Assembly (NCBI GenBank): GCA_016789885.1
Contig: JAEUPZ010000032.1
Span: forward strand, 1-64,000
DNA: 64,000 nucleotides
Direction of reading: 5' to 3'
From: Chromatiales bacterium
Lineage (GTDB): Bacteria; Pseudomonadota; Gammaproteobacteria; Steroidobacterales; GCA-2729495
A program made the position numbers and the translations under genes. Position 1 is the first letter of the stretch; every line of letters begins with the position of its first letter. This document shows, one piece after another, positions 35,348 to 44,896 of this stretch. Below the pieces are notes generated by a model, which saw nothing but the letters and a program-made list of their open reading frames with translations, was not told where the DNA came from and ran no database searches.

Positions 35348-36816
35348 CGCCCTGGGCCACGGCCACGGAGCAGCTGGCTGCCCTGGCGGCCGGCGAGGCC
35401 ACGAGCGTCGGCCTGCTGGACGCCTGCCTCGACCGGATCGCCGCGCTGGACCCGGCACTGAATGCCGTCGTCGCCCTCGATGCGGAGCGGGCCTTCGCAG
35501 CGGCGCGGGCCGCTGACCTCGACCGGCGCGCCGGGCGCAGCACGGGCCCGCTGGCCGGCCTGCCGCTGACGATCAAGGACGCCCTCGACGTGGCCGGCCT
35601 GCCGACGGCCGCGGGTGATCCGGCGCGGGTGCAGGCGGTGGCCGCCGCCGACGCCGTGGCCGTGGCGCGCCTGCGCTCGGCCGGGGCCATTCCCTTCGGC
35701 AAGACCAACGTTCCGCTGAACGCCGCCGACTTCCAGACCTTCAACGCGCTCCACGGCACCACCCGCAACCCCTACGCGCTGGACCGCACGCCGGGAGGCT
35801 CCAGTGGCGGCGCCGCCGCGGCCGTGGCCGCCGGGTTCGTGGCGGCGGAGCTCGGCACCGACCTGGCGGGGTCGCTGCGCATCCCGGCCCACGCCTGCGG
35901 CGTCGCGTCCCTGAAGCCGAGCTATGGATTGATTCCGGTGGCCGGCACCTTCGCGGGAATTCCCGGCCAGCAACGCGCCGCCGACCTGCAGGTGGTGGGA
36001 CCGATCGCACGGAGCATTGCCGACCTGGCACTGCTGTTCGACGTGCTGGCGGGCCCCGGTCATGACGAGGCTGTCGGCTGGCGGCTGGCGCTGCCGCGGC
36101 CGCCCGCAGGCTTCCGCCCGCGCGTCGCGCTGTGGCTCGACGAACCGTTCTGCCAGCCGGAGCCGGCCGTCGCCGATGCCATTGCCGCCGCCTGCGACGC
36201 CCTCGGCGGCCGCGTCGCCAGCGTCACGCCCGTGCGCCCGCCGCTGCCGGCGGAAGAGTTCTTCCGCCTGCACTGCGTGCTGATGTACGGGGAGCTGTCG
36301 CTGGCGGCTCCCGCCGACACCTTCGAGTACTTCGTGCGACGCACGGCGCGGGCGACGGGGGCCGAGGACTTCAGCGACATGACCGCGCTGCTGGCGCGGG
36401 GCCTCACGGTGCGCCACCGCGACTGGCTCGCCGCGGCCGAGCGTCGCGCCGTGCTCCGGGCGGCCATGGCGGGCTTCTTCGCGGACTACGACGCCATCGT
36501 GTGCCCCGTCGCACCGACGCCGGCGGCGCCGCTGGACGAGCGCCGGCTCGATCGCCGCACGCAGCGCCTCGGCGGGGGAGAAGTCCCGGCGCTGCTGCAT
36601 ACGTTCTGGGCGGCCGTGGCCAGCAGCCTGTACCTGCCGGCCGTCACGGTCCCGGTGGGGCTGGGCCCCGACGGCCTGCCCGTCGGCGCCCAGGTCATCG
36701 CGCCGTACCTGCACGATCACCTGGCGGTGGCCGTGGCGGCACTGCTGGAGGCGGCGGCCGGCGGTTTCCGGCCGCCGGTCATCGCGGCCGGGGCGTTCCG
36801 GTCCTCGGCCGGCTGA
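35344..36816 (+). CDS. Amidase signature family hydrolase
   Basis: 490 residues from a TTG start that overlaps the previous stop (TTGA). The catalytic Ser-cisSer-Lys triad is present: Lys in PLTIKDALDV, the cis-Ser in RTPGGSSGGAAAAVA and the nucleophile in TDLAGSLRIPAHACG. The family hydrolyses amides, including GatA-type, acylamide and indoleacetamide substrates. Two insertions toward the C-terminus (about 240-400) set it apart from GatA. The substrate is unknown. It ends 19 bases from the convergent inositol-phosphatase-like gene. Confidence 0.9.
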   Translation: MTPWATATEQLAALAAGEATSVGLLDACLDRIAALDPALNAVVALDAERAFAAARAADLDRRAGRSTGPLAGLPLTIKDALDVAGLPTAAGDPARVQAVAAADAVAVARLRSAGAIPFGKTNVPLNAADFQTFNALHGTTRNPYALDRTPGGSSGGAAAAVAAGFVAAELGTDLAGSLRIPAHACGVASLKPSYGLIPVAGTFAGIPGQQRAADLQVVGPIARSIADLALLFDVLAGPGHDEAVGWRLALPRPPAGFRPRVALWLDEPFCQPEPAVADAIAAACDALGGRVASVTPVRPPLPAEEFFRLHCVLMYGELSLAAPADTFEYFVRRTARATGAEDFSDMTALLARGLTVRHRDWLAAAERRAVLRAAMAGFFADYDAIVCPVAPTPAAPLDERRLDRRTQRLGGGEVPALLHTFWAAVASSLYLPAVTVPVGLGPDGLPVGAQVIAPYLHDHLAVAVAALLEAAAGGFRPPVIAAGAFRSSAG

Positions 36817-36835
36817 GGTCCGGCCGGCGGCGCCG

Positions 36836-37672
36836 TCAGCGGAGCGCTGACAGCACCCGCGCGTGGACCTCCGGTGAGGTGCTGACGACGAGGGGCGTCG
36901 TGCGCAGGCCGTAGTTCGCGAAGATTTCCAGCGGCTCGCCGGCCAGCCCCGAGGCCACTCCGCCGGCGGCCACGACGACGTACGCGATGGCCCCCCAGTC
37001 CAGCAGGTCGGCGTGGGGCGACAGGAAGGCGTCGAGGCGGCCCGTGAAGAGGTCGTTCAGGTTGTCGATGCCCCGGGCCGGGTCGTCGTCCTCGACGATG
37101 TCGAAGGCCTCGAAGGCCCGGCGCAGCCTCGCGAGCTCGGCCGGGGCCCGGTACGTGAGGCAGGTGTTCGATCCGGGCCGGGTGCGCAGGGGCCCGAACT
37201 GTTCGAGGCGCTGGCAGTGCCGGTCGCCCGTCAGCGCGCCGTGGCCGCGCACGGCCAGGTAGAACCGGCCCCGGGCGGGCATGTAGCTGATGACGGCCGC
37301 CAGCGCGTTGCGCTCGGTGATGCCCAGGATGATGTCCCAGCCCGGGCGCTGGCCCCGGTACAGGAACGTGCCGTTGATGGGGTCGAGCCACACCTTGAGG
37401 TCGGCGCCGGCCGGGAAATAGCGGGCGTTGCGCGAGCTGTCCTGCTCCTCGCCGTAGAAGTCCACGTCGGGGAATGCCCCCCGGGTCGCCACCTCGAGGA
37501 AGGCCTGGACGCCGTGGTCGGCATCGGTGACGGCCTGCACCCAGGCGTTGGGGCCCGCCTTGGCAGCGTCGCTGCGGATCGCGGGCTGCAGGGCGAGGGC
37601 GTAGTCGCCCGCCGTCACCAGCAGGGGGAGGAAGTGCTCGACGAGCCGGTCGACCCCGGCGGGCCGGCTCAT
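36836..37672 (-). CDS. Inositol monophosphatase-like protein with altered metal site
   Basis: 278 residues with the FIG/IMPase superfamily layout. The first metal Glu is in YGEEQDSS, and the central motif is WLDPINGTFLYRGQ. The family consensus there is DPxDGTxxF, so the second metal Asp is Asn here. The C-terminal metal Asp is present in DLLDWGAIAYVVVAAGG. The family removes phosphate from inositol phosphate, fructose-1,6-bisphosphate, NADP or PAP. With one ligand changed it may have reduced or altered activity. The start overlaps the stop of the upstream DUF1499 gene (ATGA), so the two are coupled. Confidence 0.82.
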   Translation of the reverse strand: MSRPAGVDRLVEHFLPLLVTAGDYALALQPAIRSDAAKAGPNAWVQAVTDADHGVQAFLEVATRGAFPDVDFYGEEQDSSRNARYFPAGADLKVWLDPINGTFLYRGQRPGWDIILGITERNALAAVISYMPARGRFYLAVRGHGALTGDRHCQRLEQFGPLRTRPGSNTCLTYRAPAELARLRRAFEAFDIVEDDDPARGIDNLNDLFTGRLDAFLSPHADLLDWGAIAYVVVAAGGVASGLAGEPLEIFANYGLRTTPLVVSTSPEVHARVLSALR

Positions 37673-38439
37673 CCCGCGGCTAGCTTGGCCTCGAGGGCCG
37701 CGAGGAAGCCGCGGACGCGTTTCGCGTTCTGGCCCATGTCGCCGCGGCCCATGCGCGACTTCGAGCGCACGTCGACGCGGGTCTGGCCGTCGGCACCGGT
37801 GGTGATCCGCACGACGACGTCGTCCTTGAAGCGCACCCAGGACGTCTCGGCCGTGGCCTCGATGCGGCCGTCGGCCTCGCTGGCCTCCACGAGGGTCCAG
37901 CCGCTGTCGGCCACGACCTCGCGCGCCCGGGCGAACACCTCGGCGGCCGGTGCCGACGTGCGCAGCGGCGCGATGTCGGGGAAGGCCTGCTGCTGCAGGG
38001 CTGCCGTCTCGGGGCCCGAGTAGTCCGCCGGGTTCGGCGCATCGGCCCGCAGCGGGGCGATGGCGACGAAGGCCGGCGGGTTGACGGTGTCGGTGGTGAT
38101 GTCGTGGATCGGCGGTGCGCCGCGGGCGCCGCCGATGACGGAGACGTTGAGGGCGGTGACGGCGAGGCCTGCCACCAGCGCAAGCCACGTGGCGGGTCGG
38201 GACGCGGTGCCCGCCGTGCCGCCGCTGCGGAGGAGGCCAAGGCCGGCAAGGATCACCGCGAGCAGCATGGCGAGCCCGGCGATGGCGAGCCCGAGCATCG
38301 CGGTCAGCGGCGGCACTAGGCCGGCCCGTGCGCCCAGCGCCGAGCCTGCGAGCAGCACGGCGCCGAGGGCGGCGGACCATATGCCGAGTCGTGCCAGGCG
38401 CGAGCCCTTGCGGGGGGTCGCATTGAGGGCATCGCGCAT
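37669..38439 (-). CDS. DUF1499 domain membrane protein
   Basis: 256 residues. Three transmembrane helices (about 20-115) precede a soluble domain (about 120-255). The soluble part shows DUF1499 features: PNPADYSG, WTLVEASEADGRIEATAETSW, VVVRITTG and DVRSKSRMGRGDMGQNAKRV. The biochemical role of DUF1499 proteins is not known to me; many are envelope-associated. Operon with the IMPase-like gene, which starts inside its stop codon. The promoter region holds a GCGCGCAA inverted repeat. Confidence 0.85.
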   Translation of the reverse strand: MRDALNATPRKGSRLARLGIWSAALGAVLLAGSALGARAGLVPPLTAMLGLAIAGLAMLLAVILAGLGLLRSGGTAGTASRPATWLALVAGLAVTALNVSVIGGARGAPPIHDITTDTVNPPAFVAIAPLRADAPNPADYSGPETAALQQQAFPDIAPLRTSAPAAEVFARAREVVADSGWTLVEASEADGRIEATAETSWVRFKDDVVVRITTGADGQTRVDVRSKSRMGRGDMGQNAKRVRGFLAALEAKLAAG

Positions 38440-38474
38440 GTCGCCAGCCTCCGTCGAACGGGGGGATCCGCAGT

Positions 38475-38504
38475 GCGCGCAAAAGTATCACAGTGATTGC
38501 GCGC
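38475..38504. promoter_or_regulatory. Inverted repeat flanking a promoter (candidate operator)
   Basis: GCGCGCAA (38475-38482) and TTGCGCGC (38497-38504) are perfect 8-bp arms 14 bases apart, in the divergent region between the DUF1499 gene and tesB. The spacer contains TGTGATACT on the minus strand, a plausible extended -10 for the DUF1499 gene. A dimeric repressor on the arms would cover it. Confidence 0.4.
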
Positions 38505-38530
38505 TCCCAAGGCAGCGGCGGGCCTGCGGC

Positions 38531-38536
38531 TAGAAT
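38531..38536 (+). promoter_or_regulatory. -10 element of tesB (leaderless-type spacing)
   Basis: TAGAAT lies seven bases before the preferred tesB ATG at 38544. The ATG at 38535 overlaps this hexamer, which argues against it as the start. Confidence 0.45.
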
Positions 38537-38543
38537 GCGGGTG

Positions 38544-39410
38544 ATGGACGCCAAGCTCGCCGACCTCCTCGCGCTGCTCGATCTCGAGCGCATCGAGACC
38601 GACATCTTCCGGGGCCAGAGCCGCGACATCGGCATTCCCCAGGTGTTCGGGGGGCAGGTGCTGGGTCAGGCGCTGGTGGCGGCCTCGCGCACCGTGCCGG
38701 GCCGCCTCGTGCACTCGCTGCACGCCTATTTCCTGCAGCGGGGCGATGTGGCTGCACCCATCGTCTACGAGGTCGACCGGGCCCGCGACGGCGTCAGCTT
38801 CTCCAGCCGCCGGGTCGTGGCGATCCAGCACGGCCGGCAGATCTTCAACCTGTCGGCGTCGTTCCAGCTGCCGGAGGATGGCCTGGAGCACCAGCTGACG
38901 ATGCCGCGGGTGCCGCCGCCCGAGGGGCTCCGCAGCATCGAGGCGCTGGCCCGCCAGTTCGAGGGCGAGCTGCCCCCGCGCATGCGCCGGTTCCTGAACT
39001 ACCGCCGCCCCGTCGAGGTGCGCCCCTGCCGGCCCGAGCTCTTCGTCAGCCGCGCCAACGCCGAGCCGGTGAAGCAGGTGTGGATGCGGGCGGCCGACCG
39101 GCTGCCCGACGACCCGGGGCTGCACCAGGCGCTGCTGGCCTACATCTCGGACTACGAACTGATCGGGACGGTGACGCTGCCCCACGGCCTGCATGCCACC
39201 CGCGAGGGCCTGCAGATGGCGAGCCTCGACCACGCCATGTGGTTCCACCGCCCGGCGAGGGTGGACGAGTGGCTGCTGTTCGACCTGGACAGCCCCGCGG
39301 CGGCCGGCGGGCGGGGCCTGGCCCGCGGGGCCGTCTACGCGGCCGACGGGCGGCTCGTGGCGAGCCTCGCCCAGGAAGGGCTCATGCGCCTGCGGCCTGC
39401 ACGGCCCTGA
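38544..39410 (+). CDS. tesB: Acyl-CoA thioesterase II (TesB)
   Basis: 288 residues, a double hot-dog protein of standard TesB length. The N-terminal FRGQSRDIGIPQVFGGQVLGQAL is characteristic. The catalytic set is in place: Asp in LAYISDYELIG, the SLDHAMWFHRP block, and Gln in [11 protein letters not shown]. It hydrolyses medium- and long-chain acyl-CoA in the cytoplasm. Its 3' end overlaps the opposing gamma-carbonic-anhydrase-like gene by 29 bases. Confidence 0.94.
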   Translation: MDAKLADLLALLDLERIETDIFRGQSRDIGIPQVFGGQVLGQALVAASRTVPGRLVHSLHAYFLQRGDVAAPIVYEVDRARDGVSFSSRRVVAIQHGRQIFNLSASFQLPEDGLEHQLTMPRVPPPEGLRSIEALARQFEGELPPRMRRFLNYRRPVEVRPCRPELFVSRANAEPVKQVWMRAADRLPDDPGLHQALLAYISDYELIGTVTLPHGLHATREGLQMASLDHAMWFHRPARVDEWLLFDLDSPAAAGGRGLARGAVYAADGRLVASLAQEGLMRLRPARP

Positions 39411-39915
39411 GTTGCTCGCGGTACAGCGCGGCCCGCTGCACGTAGCGGGCAGCACTCTGCTTCAGTCCCTCGATCTCGGCGGGCGTCAGCTCGCGGATGA
39501 CCCGGGCCGGCGCACCGATGATCAGCACGCCATCGGGGTAGGACTTGCCCTCGGTCACCAGGGACTTGGCGCCGACGATGCAGTTGGCGCCGATCCGCGC
39601 GTGGTTCATCACCACTGCACCGATGCCGACCAGCGAGTTGTTGCCGACGCGGCAGCCGTGGAGCATGACCATGTGGCCCACGGTGACGTCGTCGCCGAGC
39701 ACCAGCGGCGCGCCCGGATCGGCGTGCAGCACCGAGTTGTCCTGGATGTTGGTCCGGGCGCCGACCGTCAGTTTCTCGACGTCGCCGCGCAGGACCGCGC
39801 CGAACCAGACGCTCGCCTCGGCGCCCAGTTCGACGTCGCCTACCACCGTGGCGCCGGGCGCCACGAAGGCGCCCGCACCGAGCACGGGGCGCTGGCCGGG
39901 CAGCTCCCAGATCAC
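39382..39915 (-). CDS. Gamma carbonic anhydrase-like hexapeptide protein
   Basis: 177 residues from a GTG start that overlaps the gpmA stop (GTGA). It is a left-handed beta helix of hexapeptide repeats ([20 protein letters not shown] and so on). Three zinc-type histidines are found in NSVLHADPG and [13 protein letters not shown], followed by [13 protein letters not shown]. The family (YrdA/PaaY-like) includes zinc carbonic anhydrases and thioesterase-like proteins; activity must be tested. Last in the gpmA operon. Confidence 0.9.
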   Translation of the reverse strand: MIWELPGQRPVLGAGAFVAPGATVVGDVELGAEASVWFGAVLRGDVEKLTVGARTNIQDNSVLHADPGAPLVLGDDVTVGHMVMLHGCRVGNNSLVGIGAVVMNHARIGANCIVGAKSLVTEGKSYPDGVLIIGAPARVIRELTPAEIEGLKQSAARYVQRAALYREQLRAVQAAGA

Positions 39916-40655
39916 TTCGCCTGCCCCTGGCGGGCGACGGCCTCGGCGGCCTTGCGCACGGCCTCGGCATCGCCCAGGAACTCGCGCCGCGTGGCGTTCA
40001 GGCCGGCGTCGAACTCGTAGGCCAGCGGGATGCCCGTCGGGATGTTGAACTCGATGATGTCCTGGTCGGACATGCCGTCGAGCATCTTGACGATGGCCCG
40101 CAGGCTGTTGCCGTGGGCCGCGATCAGCACGTCCTCGCCCGCCAGCAGGCGCGGCGCGACGCGGTCCTGCCAGAAGGGCAGCACCCGGGCGAGAGTGTCC
40201 TTGAGGGACTCCGTGGCTGGCAGGCCGGGGATGCCCCGGTAGCGCAGGTCGTGGGCGGGGTGCCGCGGGTCCGAGGCCTCGAGCGGCGGCGGCGGGATGT
40301 CGTAGCTCCGGCGCCAGATCTTGACCTGGGCCTCGCCGTGGCGGGCCGCGGTCTCGGCCTTGTCGAGCCCCTGCAGCGCCCCGTAGTGGCGCTCGTTGAG
40401 CCGCCAGCTGCGCTCGACCGGGATCCACATGAGGTCCATCTCGTCGAGGATCAGCCAGAGCGTGCGGATGGCCCGCTTGAGCACCGACGTGTAGGCCACC
40501 GAGAACCGGTAGCCCCGGGCCCTGAGCTCGCGGCCCGCTGCCGTCGCCTCGTCGCGCCCGCGCGGTGTCAGGTCGACGTCGGTCCAGCCGGTGAACCGGT
40601 TGTCCAGGTTCCAGGCGCTCTGGCCGTGGCGGCAGAGGACGAGCTTGCCGGTCAT
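39912..40655 (-). CDS. gpmA: 2,3-bisphosphoglycerate-dependent phosphoglycerate mutase
   Basis: 247 residues, standard dPGM length. The phospho-His loop is [10 protein letters not shown] (His10), followed by [15 protein letters not shown]. The second His is in [11 protein letters not shown], and the [14 protein letters not shown] block is present. It interconverts 3- and 2-phosphoglycerate in glycolysis. A good AAGGAG site precedes the ATG and a TAGAAT -10 lies at 40683-40688. Confidence 0.96.
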   Translation of the reverse strand: MTGKLVLCRHGQSAWNLDNRFTGWTDVDLTPRGRDEATAAGRELRARGYRFSVAYTSVLKRAIRTLWLILDEMDLMWIPVERSWRLNERHYGALQGLDKAETAARHGEAQVKIWRRSYDIPPPPLEASDPRHPAHDLRYRGIPGLPATESLKDTLARVLPFWQDRVAPRLLAGEDVLIAAHGNSLRAIVKMLDGMSDQDIIEFNIPTGIPLAYEFDAGLNATRREFLGDAEAVRKAAEAVARQGQAK

Positions 40656-40682
40656 GCGCGGGTCTCCTTGTTCGGGGCGCGC

Positions 40683-40688
40683 ATTCTA
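40683..40688 (-). promoter_or_regulatory. -10 element of gpmA
   Basis: TAGAAT on the minus strand, 27 bases before the gpmA ATG, with an AAGGAG ribosome site between. The rest of the 193-base gap up to zapE (40689-40848) shows no further gene or repeat. Confidence 0.45.
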
Positions 40689-40848
40689 AGCCCTGGCAGG
40701 TTGTCGAAAAACGCACATCCCGTGGGTTTTCCCGCTAGCCAGTCCGGTACATGCCCGTGCTGGCGCCCGACGAGACAACCGCCTGTAACCCTGCTTCGTC
40801 GACTGGCAGGGCCCCTGGCCGCGCCAGCGGGCTGTTCCCCACGGCCCG

Positions 40849-41946
40849 CTAGGGCCGGTGCTCGGCCGCGAGGTACTCGACGGACTGCATTTCAAGCAGG
40901 CGGCTGCGGGTGCGCTCGAACTCCCGGACCAGCCGGTCGCCGGCATAGATGCCGGCGATGGGCCCCGCGGCCGACACGATCAGGTTGACCCGGCGGTCGT
41001 AGAACTCGTCCACCAGGGCGATGAACCGGCGCGCCTCGTTCTCGGCCTGGCCGTCCAGCACCGGCACGCCCGCCAGCAGCACCGTCTGGAACAGCTGGGC
41101 GATCTCGATGTAGTCGTCCTGGCTGCGCCCGTCCCCGCAGAGTGCCGCGAAGTCGAACCAGGCGACGCCGTTGCCGTGGCCCCGGACCGGCACCTGCCGC
41201 CCGAGGATTTCCAGCGTCCCGGGCCCGGTGCCGGCGTCGGCCGCCATCTGGCCGAAATAGCGGGCCAGGTTCCGGCCGGCCGCGTCGTCGAGCGGGCTGT
41301 GCCACAGCTCCGCCGCCTCGAGCAGCCGCAGGCGGTAGTCGGTGAGCCCGGCCACGTGCACGACCTCGGTGTGGGCCTTGAGGCTGTCGATGGCCGGCAG
41401 GAACCGCTGCCGCTGCAGCCCGTCGCGGTAGAGGTCGTCGGGGGGCGTGTTCGAGGTCGCCACCAGCGTGACGCCGCGGGCGAAGAGGGCGTCCAGCAGC
41501 CGCCCGAGGATCATCGCGTCGGCGATGTCGCTCACGTAGAACTCGTCGAAGCAGAGCACCCGGGCCTCGCGGGCGATCTCGTCGGCCACCCGCTGCAGCG
41601 GATCGGGCTCGTCGGCGAGCCGCTTCAGCCGGCCGTGGACGCGGTTCATGAGCCGGTGGAAGTGGAAGCGCGACTTCGCCTCGAAGGGCAGGGCCGCGAC
41701 GAAGAGGTCCATCATGAAGGTCTTGCCGCGGCCGACGCCGCCCCACAGGTACGCACCGCGGACCGGTGGCGGGGGCGGCGTGCCCGGCAGCAGGCGACGC
41801 AGTCGCTCGCGCAGCGTCGGCGGACGGTGGCGCTCCGCGAGTTCGCGGGCGACCCGGTCGAGGGTGGCAATGGCGCGCCGCTGCTCGGGGTCGTCTCGCA
41901 ACCCGAGTCCGGCGACGGCGGCCTGGTAACGGGCGGCGAGGTCCAT
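40849..41946 (-). CDS. zapE: ZapE/AFG1-family ATPase
   Basis: 365 residues. Walker A is WGGVGRGKTFMMD (about 65-77), preceded by the family's PPPPVRGAYL. RFHFHRLMNRVH, Walker B LCFDEFYVSDIADAMIL and sensor VATSNTPPDDLY follow. ZapE is a Z-ring-associated ATPase needed for division under stress in E. coli; mitochondrial relatives (AFG1) act in protein quality control. An ATG at 41970 is possible but would overlap the ETF-QO start codon on the other strand; 41946 was chosen. Confidence 0.9.
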   Translation of the reverse strand: MDLAARYQAAVAGLGLRDDPEQRRAIATLDRVARELAERHRPPTLRERLRRLLPGTPPPPPVRGAYLWGGVGRGKTFMMDLFVAALPFEAKSRFHFHRLMNRVHGRLKRLADEPDPLQRVADEIAREARVLCFDEFYVSDIADAMILGRLLDALFARGVTLVATSNTPPDDLYRDGLQRQRFLPAIDSLKAHTEVVHVAGLTDYRLRLLEAAELWHSPLDDAAGRNLARYFGQMAADAGTGPGTLEILGRQVPVRGHGNGVAWFDFAALCGDGRSQDDYIEIAQLFQTVLLAGVPVLDGQAENEARRFIALVDEFYDRRVNLIVSAAGPIAGIYAGDRLVREFERTRSRLLEMQSVEYLAAEHRP

Positions 41947-41956
41947 GGTCGGCTGA

Positions 41957-41962
41957 TACAAT
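41957..41962 (+). promoter_or_regulatory. -10 element of the ETF-QO gene (leaderless-type spacing)
   Basis: TACAAT preceded by TGA gives an extended -10 (TGnTACAAT) ending six bases before the ATG at 41969. It lies within the head-to-head overlap with zapE, so only one of the two genes may be transcribed at a time. Confidence 0.45.
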
Positions 41963-41968
41963 TTTGCC

Positions 41969-43621
41969 ATGAGCGAACGTGAATCCATGGACTTCGACGT
42001 GGTCATCGTCGGCGCGGGCCCCTGCGGGCTCGCGGCGGCCTGCCGCCTGCTGCAACTCGCCGCCGCCGCCGGCCGGGAGGTCAACGTCGCCGTCGTCGAG
42101 AAGGGCGCCGAGATCGGTGCGCACATCCTCTCCGGCGCCGTCTTCGAGCCGACGGCGCTCGGCGAACTGTTCCCCGACTGGCGCGAGCGCGGTGCCCCGG
42201 TGCAGGTCGCCGTTACCGGCGACGAGTTCCACTGGCTGCGGTCGCCGGAGGCGGCCGTGCGGGTGCCCAACGCGCTGGTGCCGCGGCCCATGCACAACGA
42301 GGGCAACTACGTCATCAGCCTCGGGCGCCTGTGCCAGTGGCTCGGCACCCAGGCCGAGTCCCTCGGCGCCAACATCTTCACCGGCTTCGCGGCCGCGGCG
42401 CCGCTGTATGAAGACGGCCGGGTTGCCGGTGTCATCACCGGCGACCAGGGCCGGGGGGCCGACGGCGCCGAAAAGCCCGGCTTCCAGGCCGGCTACGAGC
42501 TGCGCGCACGTTACACGATCTTTGCGGAAGGCTGCCGTGGCCACCTCGGCAAGGAGCTCATGGCCCGGTACGGCCTCCGCGACGGCGTCGATCCCCAGCA
42601 CTACGGCATCGGCCTGAAGGAGGTCTGGACCATCGACCCGGCGAAGCACCGTCCGGGGCTCGTGGTCCACACCCTCGGCTGGCCCCTCGACGCCAGCACC
42701 GAGGGGGGCGGCTTCCTGTACCACGCCGCCGACAACCAGGTGTACCTCGGCTTCATCATCTCGCTGGCCTACCAGAATCCGCACCTGAGCCCCTTCGAGG
42801 AGTTCCAGCGCTGGAAGCAGCACCCGCGCATCCGCAGCGTGCTGGAGGGCGGCCAGCGGGTGAGCTACGGGGCCCGCGCCGTCAACAAGGGCGGCCTGCA
42901 GTCGCTGCCGCGGCTGGTGTTCCCCGGCGGGCTGCTGGCGGGCTGCGATGCCGGCTTCCTGAACGGTGCCAAGATCAAGGGCTCCCACACGGCCATGAAG
43001 ACCGGCATGCTCGCGGCCGAGGCGGTGTTCGACGCCCTGTCGGGCGGCGATGCCGCGCCAGCGGTGCTCGAGTCCTATCCCGAAGCGGTCCGCGGGTCGT
43101 GGGTGCACGACGAGCTGTACCGGGCGCGCAATTTCGGCCCGGCGCTGAAGAAGCTGGGGCTCGTCGCCGGTTCGGCCTTCGCCTTCGTCGACCAGAACCT
43201 GTTCGGCGGCCGGCTGCCCTTCACGCTGCGCAATCCGCAGCCGGACCACGCCACGCTGCTGCCGGCCGACCGTGCGCCGCGCATGGCGTATCCGCGACCC
43301 GACGGCCGGATCAGCTTCGACCGGCTGTCATCGGTGTTCCTGTCGAGCACCAACCACGAAGAAGACCAGCCCTGCCACCTGCAGCTGGCCGATCCGTCGG
43401 TGCCCGTCGCGGTGAACCTGCCGAAGTTCGACGAGCCGGCGCAGCGCTACTGCCCGGCCGGCGTCTACGAGATCGTGCGTGACGATGCAGGCACGCCGCG
43501 GTTCCAGATCAACGCCCAGAACTGCGTCCACTGCAAGACCTGCGACATCAAGGACCCGGCCCAGAACATCAATTGGGTCACGCCCGAGGGGGGCGGCGGG
43601 CCGAACTACGCCGGCATGTAG
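41969..43621 (+). CDS. Electron transfer flavoprotein-ubiquinone oxidoreductase
   Basis: 550 residues, full length. The N-terminal FAD fold is [14 protein letters not shown], followed by [18 protein letters not shown]. The membrane-associated middle region contains GIGLKEVW and [16 protein letters not shown]. Fe-S cluster cysteines lie at the C-terminus: RYCPAGVYE and [18 protein letters not shown], then [10 protein letters not shown]. It passes electrons from ETF (acyl-CoA and amino-acid dehydrogenases) to ubiquinone at the inner membrane. This fits the thiolase and CoA-ester genes nearby. Confidence 0.96.
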   Translation: MSERESMDFDVVIVGAGPCGLAAACRLLQLAAAAGREVNVAVVEKGAEIGAHILSGAVFEPTALGELFPDWRERGAPVQVAVTGDEFHWLRSPEAAVRVPNALVPRPMHNEGNYVISLGRLCQWLGTQAESLGANIFTGFAAAAPLYEDGRVAGVITGDQGRGADGAEKPGFQAGYELRARYTIFAEGCRGHLGKELMARYGLRDGVDPQHYGIGLKEVWTIDPAKHRPGLVVHTLGWPLDASTEGGGFLYHAADNQVYLGFIISLAYQNPHLSPFEEFQRWKQHPRIRSVLEGGQRVSYGARAVNKGGLQSLPRLVFPGGLLAGCDAGFLNGAKIKGSHTAMKTGMLAAEAVFDALSGGDAAPAVLESYPEAVRGSWVHDELYRARNFGPALKKLGLVAGSAFAFVDQNLFGGRLPFTLRNPQPDHATLLPADRAPRMAYPRPDGRISFDRLSSVFLSSTNHEEDQPCHLQLADPSVPVAVNLPKFDEPAQRYCPAGVYEIVRDDAGTPRFQINAQNCVHCKTCDIKDPAQNINWVTPEGGGGPNYAGM

Positions 43622-43636
43622 CCGGACGACCGCCCG

Positions 43637-44818
43637 TCAGGGCAGCTCGATGGCGGTCGCGACGGCCTCGCCGCCGCCGATGCAGAGCGCCGCGATGCCG
43701 CGGCGCCCGCCGCGGCTGCGCAGCGCGTGGACCAGCGTCGTGATGATGCGCGCGCCCGTGGCGCCGATGGGGTGGCCGAGGGCGCAGGCACCGCCGTTCA
43801 CGTTCACGCGGTCCGCCGGCAGTCCGAGCTCGTGCATGGCGGCCATCGTCACGCAGGCGAAGGCCTCGTTGATCTCGAACAGGTCGACGTCGGCCACCGA
43901 CCAGCCGGTGCGCTCGAGCAGCTTGCGGATGGCAGGCACCGGCGCCGTGGTGAACCATTCGGGCTCGTGGGCGTGGGAGGCGTAGCCGACGATGCGGGCG
44001 AGGGGCTGGATGCCGCGCCGGGCGGCCTCGCTGCCGCTCATGACGAGCAGCGCCGCCGCGCCGTCGGAGATCGACGACGACGTCGCGGCCGTCACCGTGC
44101 CGTCCTTCGCGAAGGCCGGCCGCATGGTCGGGATGCGGGCCAGGTCGCAGCGCGCCGGCTCCTCGTCGATGGCCACCGTGCTGTCGCCGTTGCGACCCTT
44201 GATCGTGACGGGGGCAATCTCGGCCGTGAAGGCGCCGGACGCGATGGCGGCGCGGGCCCGCTCGACGGAGGTCGTGGCGAAGGCGTCCTGGTCGGCGCGG
44301 CTGAAGCCGTAGCGCCTTGCGGTCTGCTCGCCGAAGTAGCCCATCATCTGGCCGTCGTACGGGTTCTGCAGCCCGTCATAGAACATGTGGTCCAGCACTT
44401 CCTGATGGCCCATGCGGTAGCCGCTGCGCGCCTTGGGGAGCAGGTACGGGGCGCCGCTCATGGACTCCATGCCCCCGGCCAGCACGATGCGGGCGCTGCC
44501 GTCGCGGATGAGCCCGGCGGCCAGGTGGACCGTCTTCATGCCGGACCCGCAGACCTTGTTAACGGTCGTGGTGGGCACGGAGGGGGGGAGGCCTGCCTTC
44601 AGCGCGGCCTGGCGGGCCGGTGCCTGGCCGACGCCGGCGGGCAGCACGCAGCCGAGCAGCACCTCGTCGACCTCCGCCCCGTCGAGCCCTGCTTCAGCCA
44701 TGCAGGCCCTGGTCGCCGTGGCGGCGAGTTCGGGGGCGGCGACGGCCGCGAGGCTGCCCTGGAACGATCCGATGGGCGTGCGGCGGGCGGCCGCGATGAC
44801 GACGGAATCCTGGCTCAA
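43637..44818 (-). CDS. Acetyl-CoA C-acyltransferase (thiolase)
   Basis: 393 residues from a TTG start with GGAG upstream. The nucleophile Cys is in [14 protein letters not shown], the His in [18 protein letters not shown] and the second Cys in [14 protein letters not shown]. The sequence resembles acetoacetyl-CoA thiolases (AtoB/PhaA class), though a degradative acyl-CoA role is possible. It is convergent with the ETF-QO gene 15 bases away; both serve fatty-acid or amino-acid CoA metabolism. Confidence 0.93.
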   Translation of the reverse strand: MSQDSVVIAAARRTPIGSFQGSLAAVAAPELAATATRACMAEAGLDGAEVDEVLLGCVLPAGVGQAPARQAALKAGLPPSVPTTTVNKVCGSGMKTVHLAAGLIRDGSARIVLAGGMESMSGAPYLLPKARSGYRMGHQEVLDHMFYDGLQNPYDGQMMGYFGEQTARRYGFSRADQDAFATTSVERARAAIASGAFTAEIAPVTIKGRNGDSTVAIDEEPARCDLARIPTMRPAFAKDGTVTAATSSSISDGAAALLVMSGSEAARRGIQPLARIVGYASHAHEPEWFTTAPVPAIRKLLERTGWSVADVDLFEINEAFACVTMAAMHELGLPADRVNVNGGACALGHPIGATGARIITTLVHALRSRGGRRGIAALCIGGGEAVATAIELP

Positions 44819-44837
44819 GGGTCTCTACTCCGGAACT

Positions 44838-44864
44838 CCCCCGGCAGGGGGGCGCGTGATTATG
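44838..44864 (-). promoter_or_regulatory. Thiolase promoter and leader hairpin
   Basis: Minus-strand CATAAT (44859-44864) is a -10 candidate. Downstream in the leader, CCCCC and GGGGG (44838-44851) form a hairpin with a four-base loop, ending some 15-20 bases before the TTG start. Confidence 0.4.
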
Positions 44865-44896
44865 CGGTGCAAAAGGAGGTGCGCCAAGGTGGGGCA

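Noticed and set aside
40892..43249. A 785-codon minus-strand frame across ETF-QO and zapE
   Set aside because: It runs antisense to ETF-QO and out of frame through zapE, both of which have full catalytic motifs.
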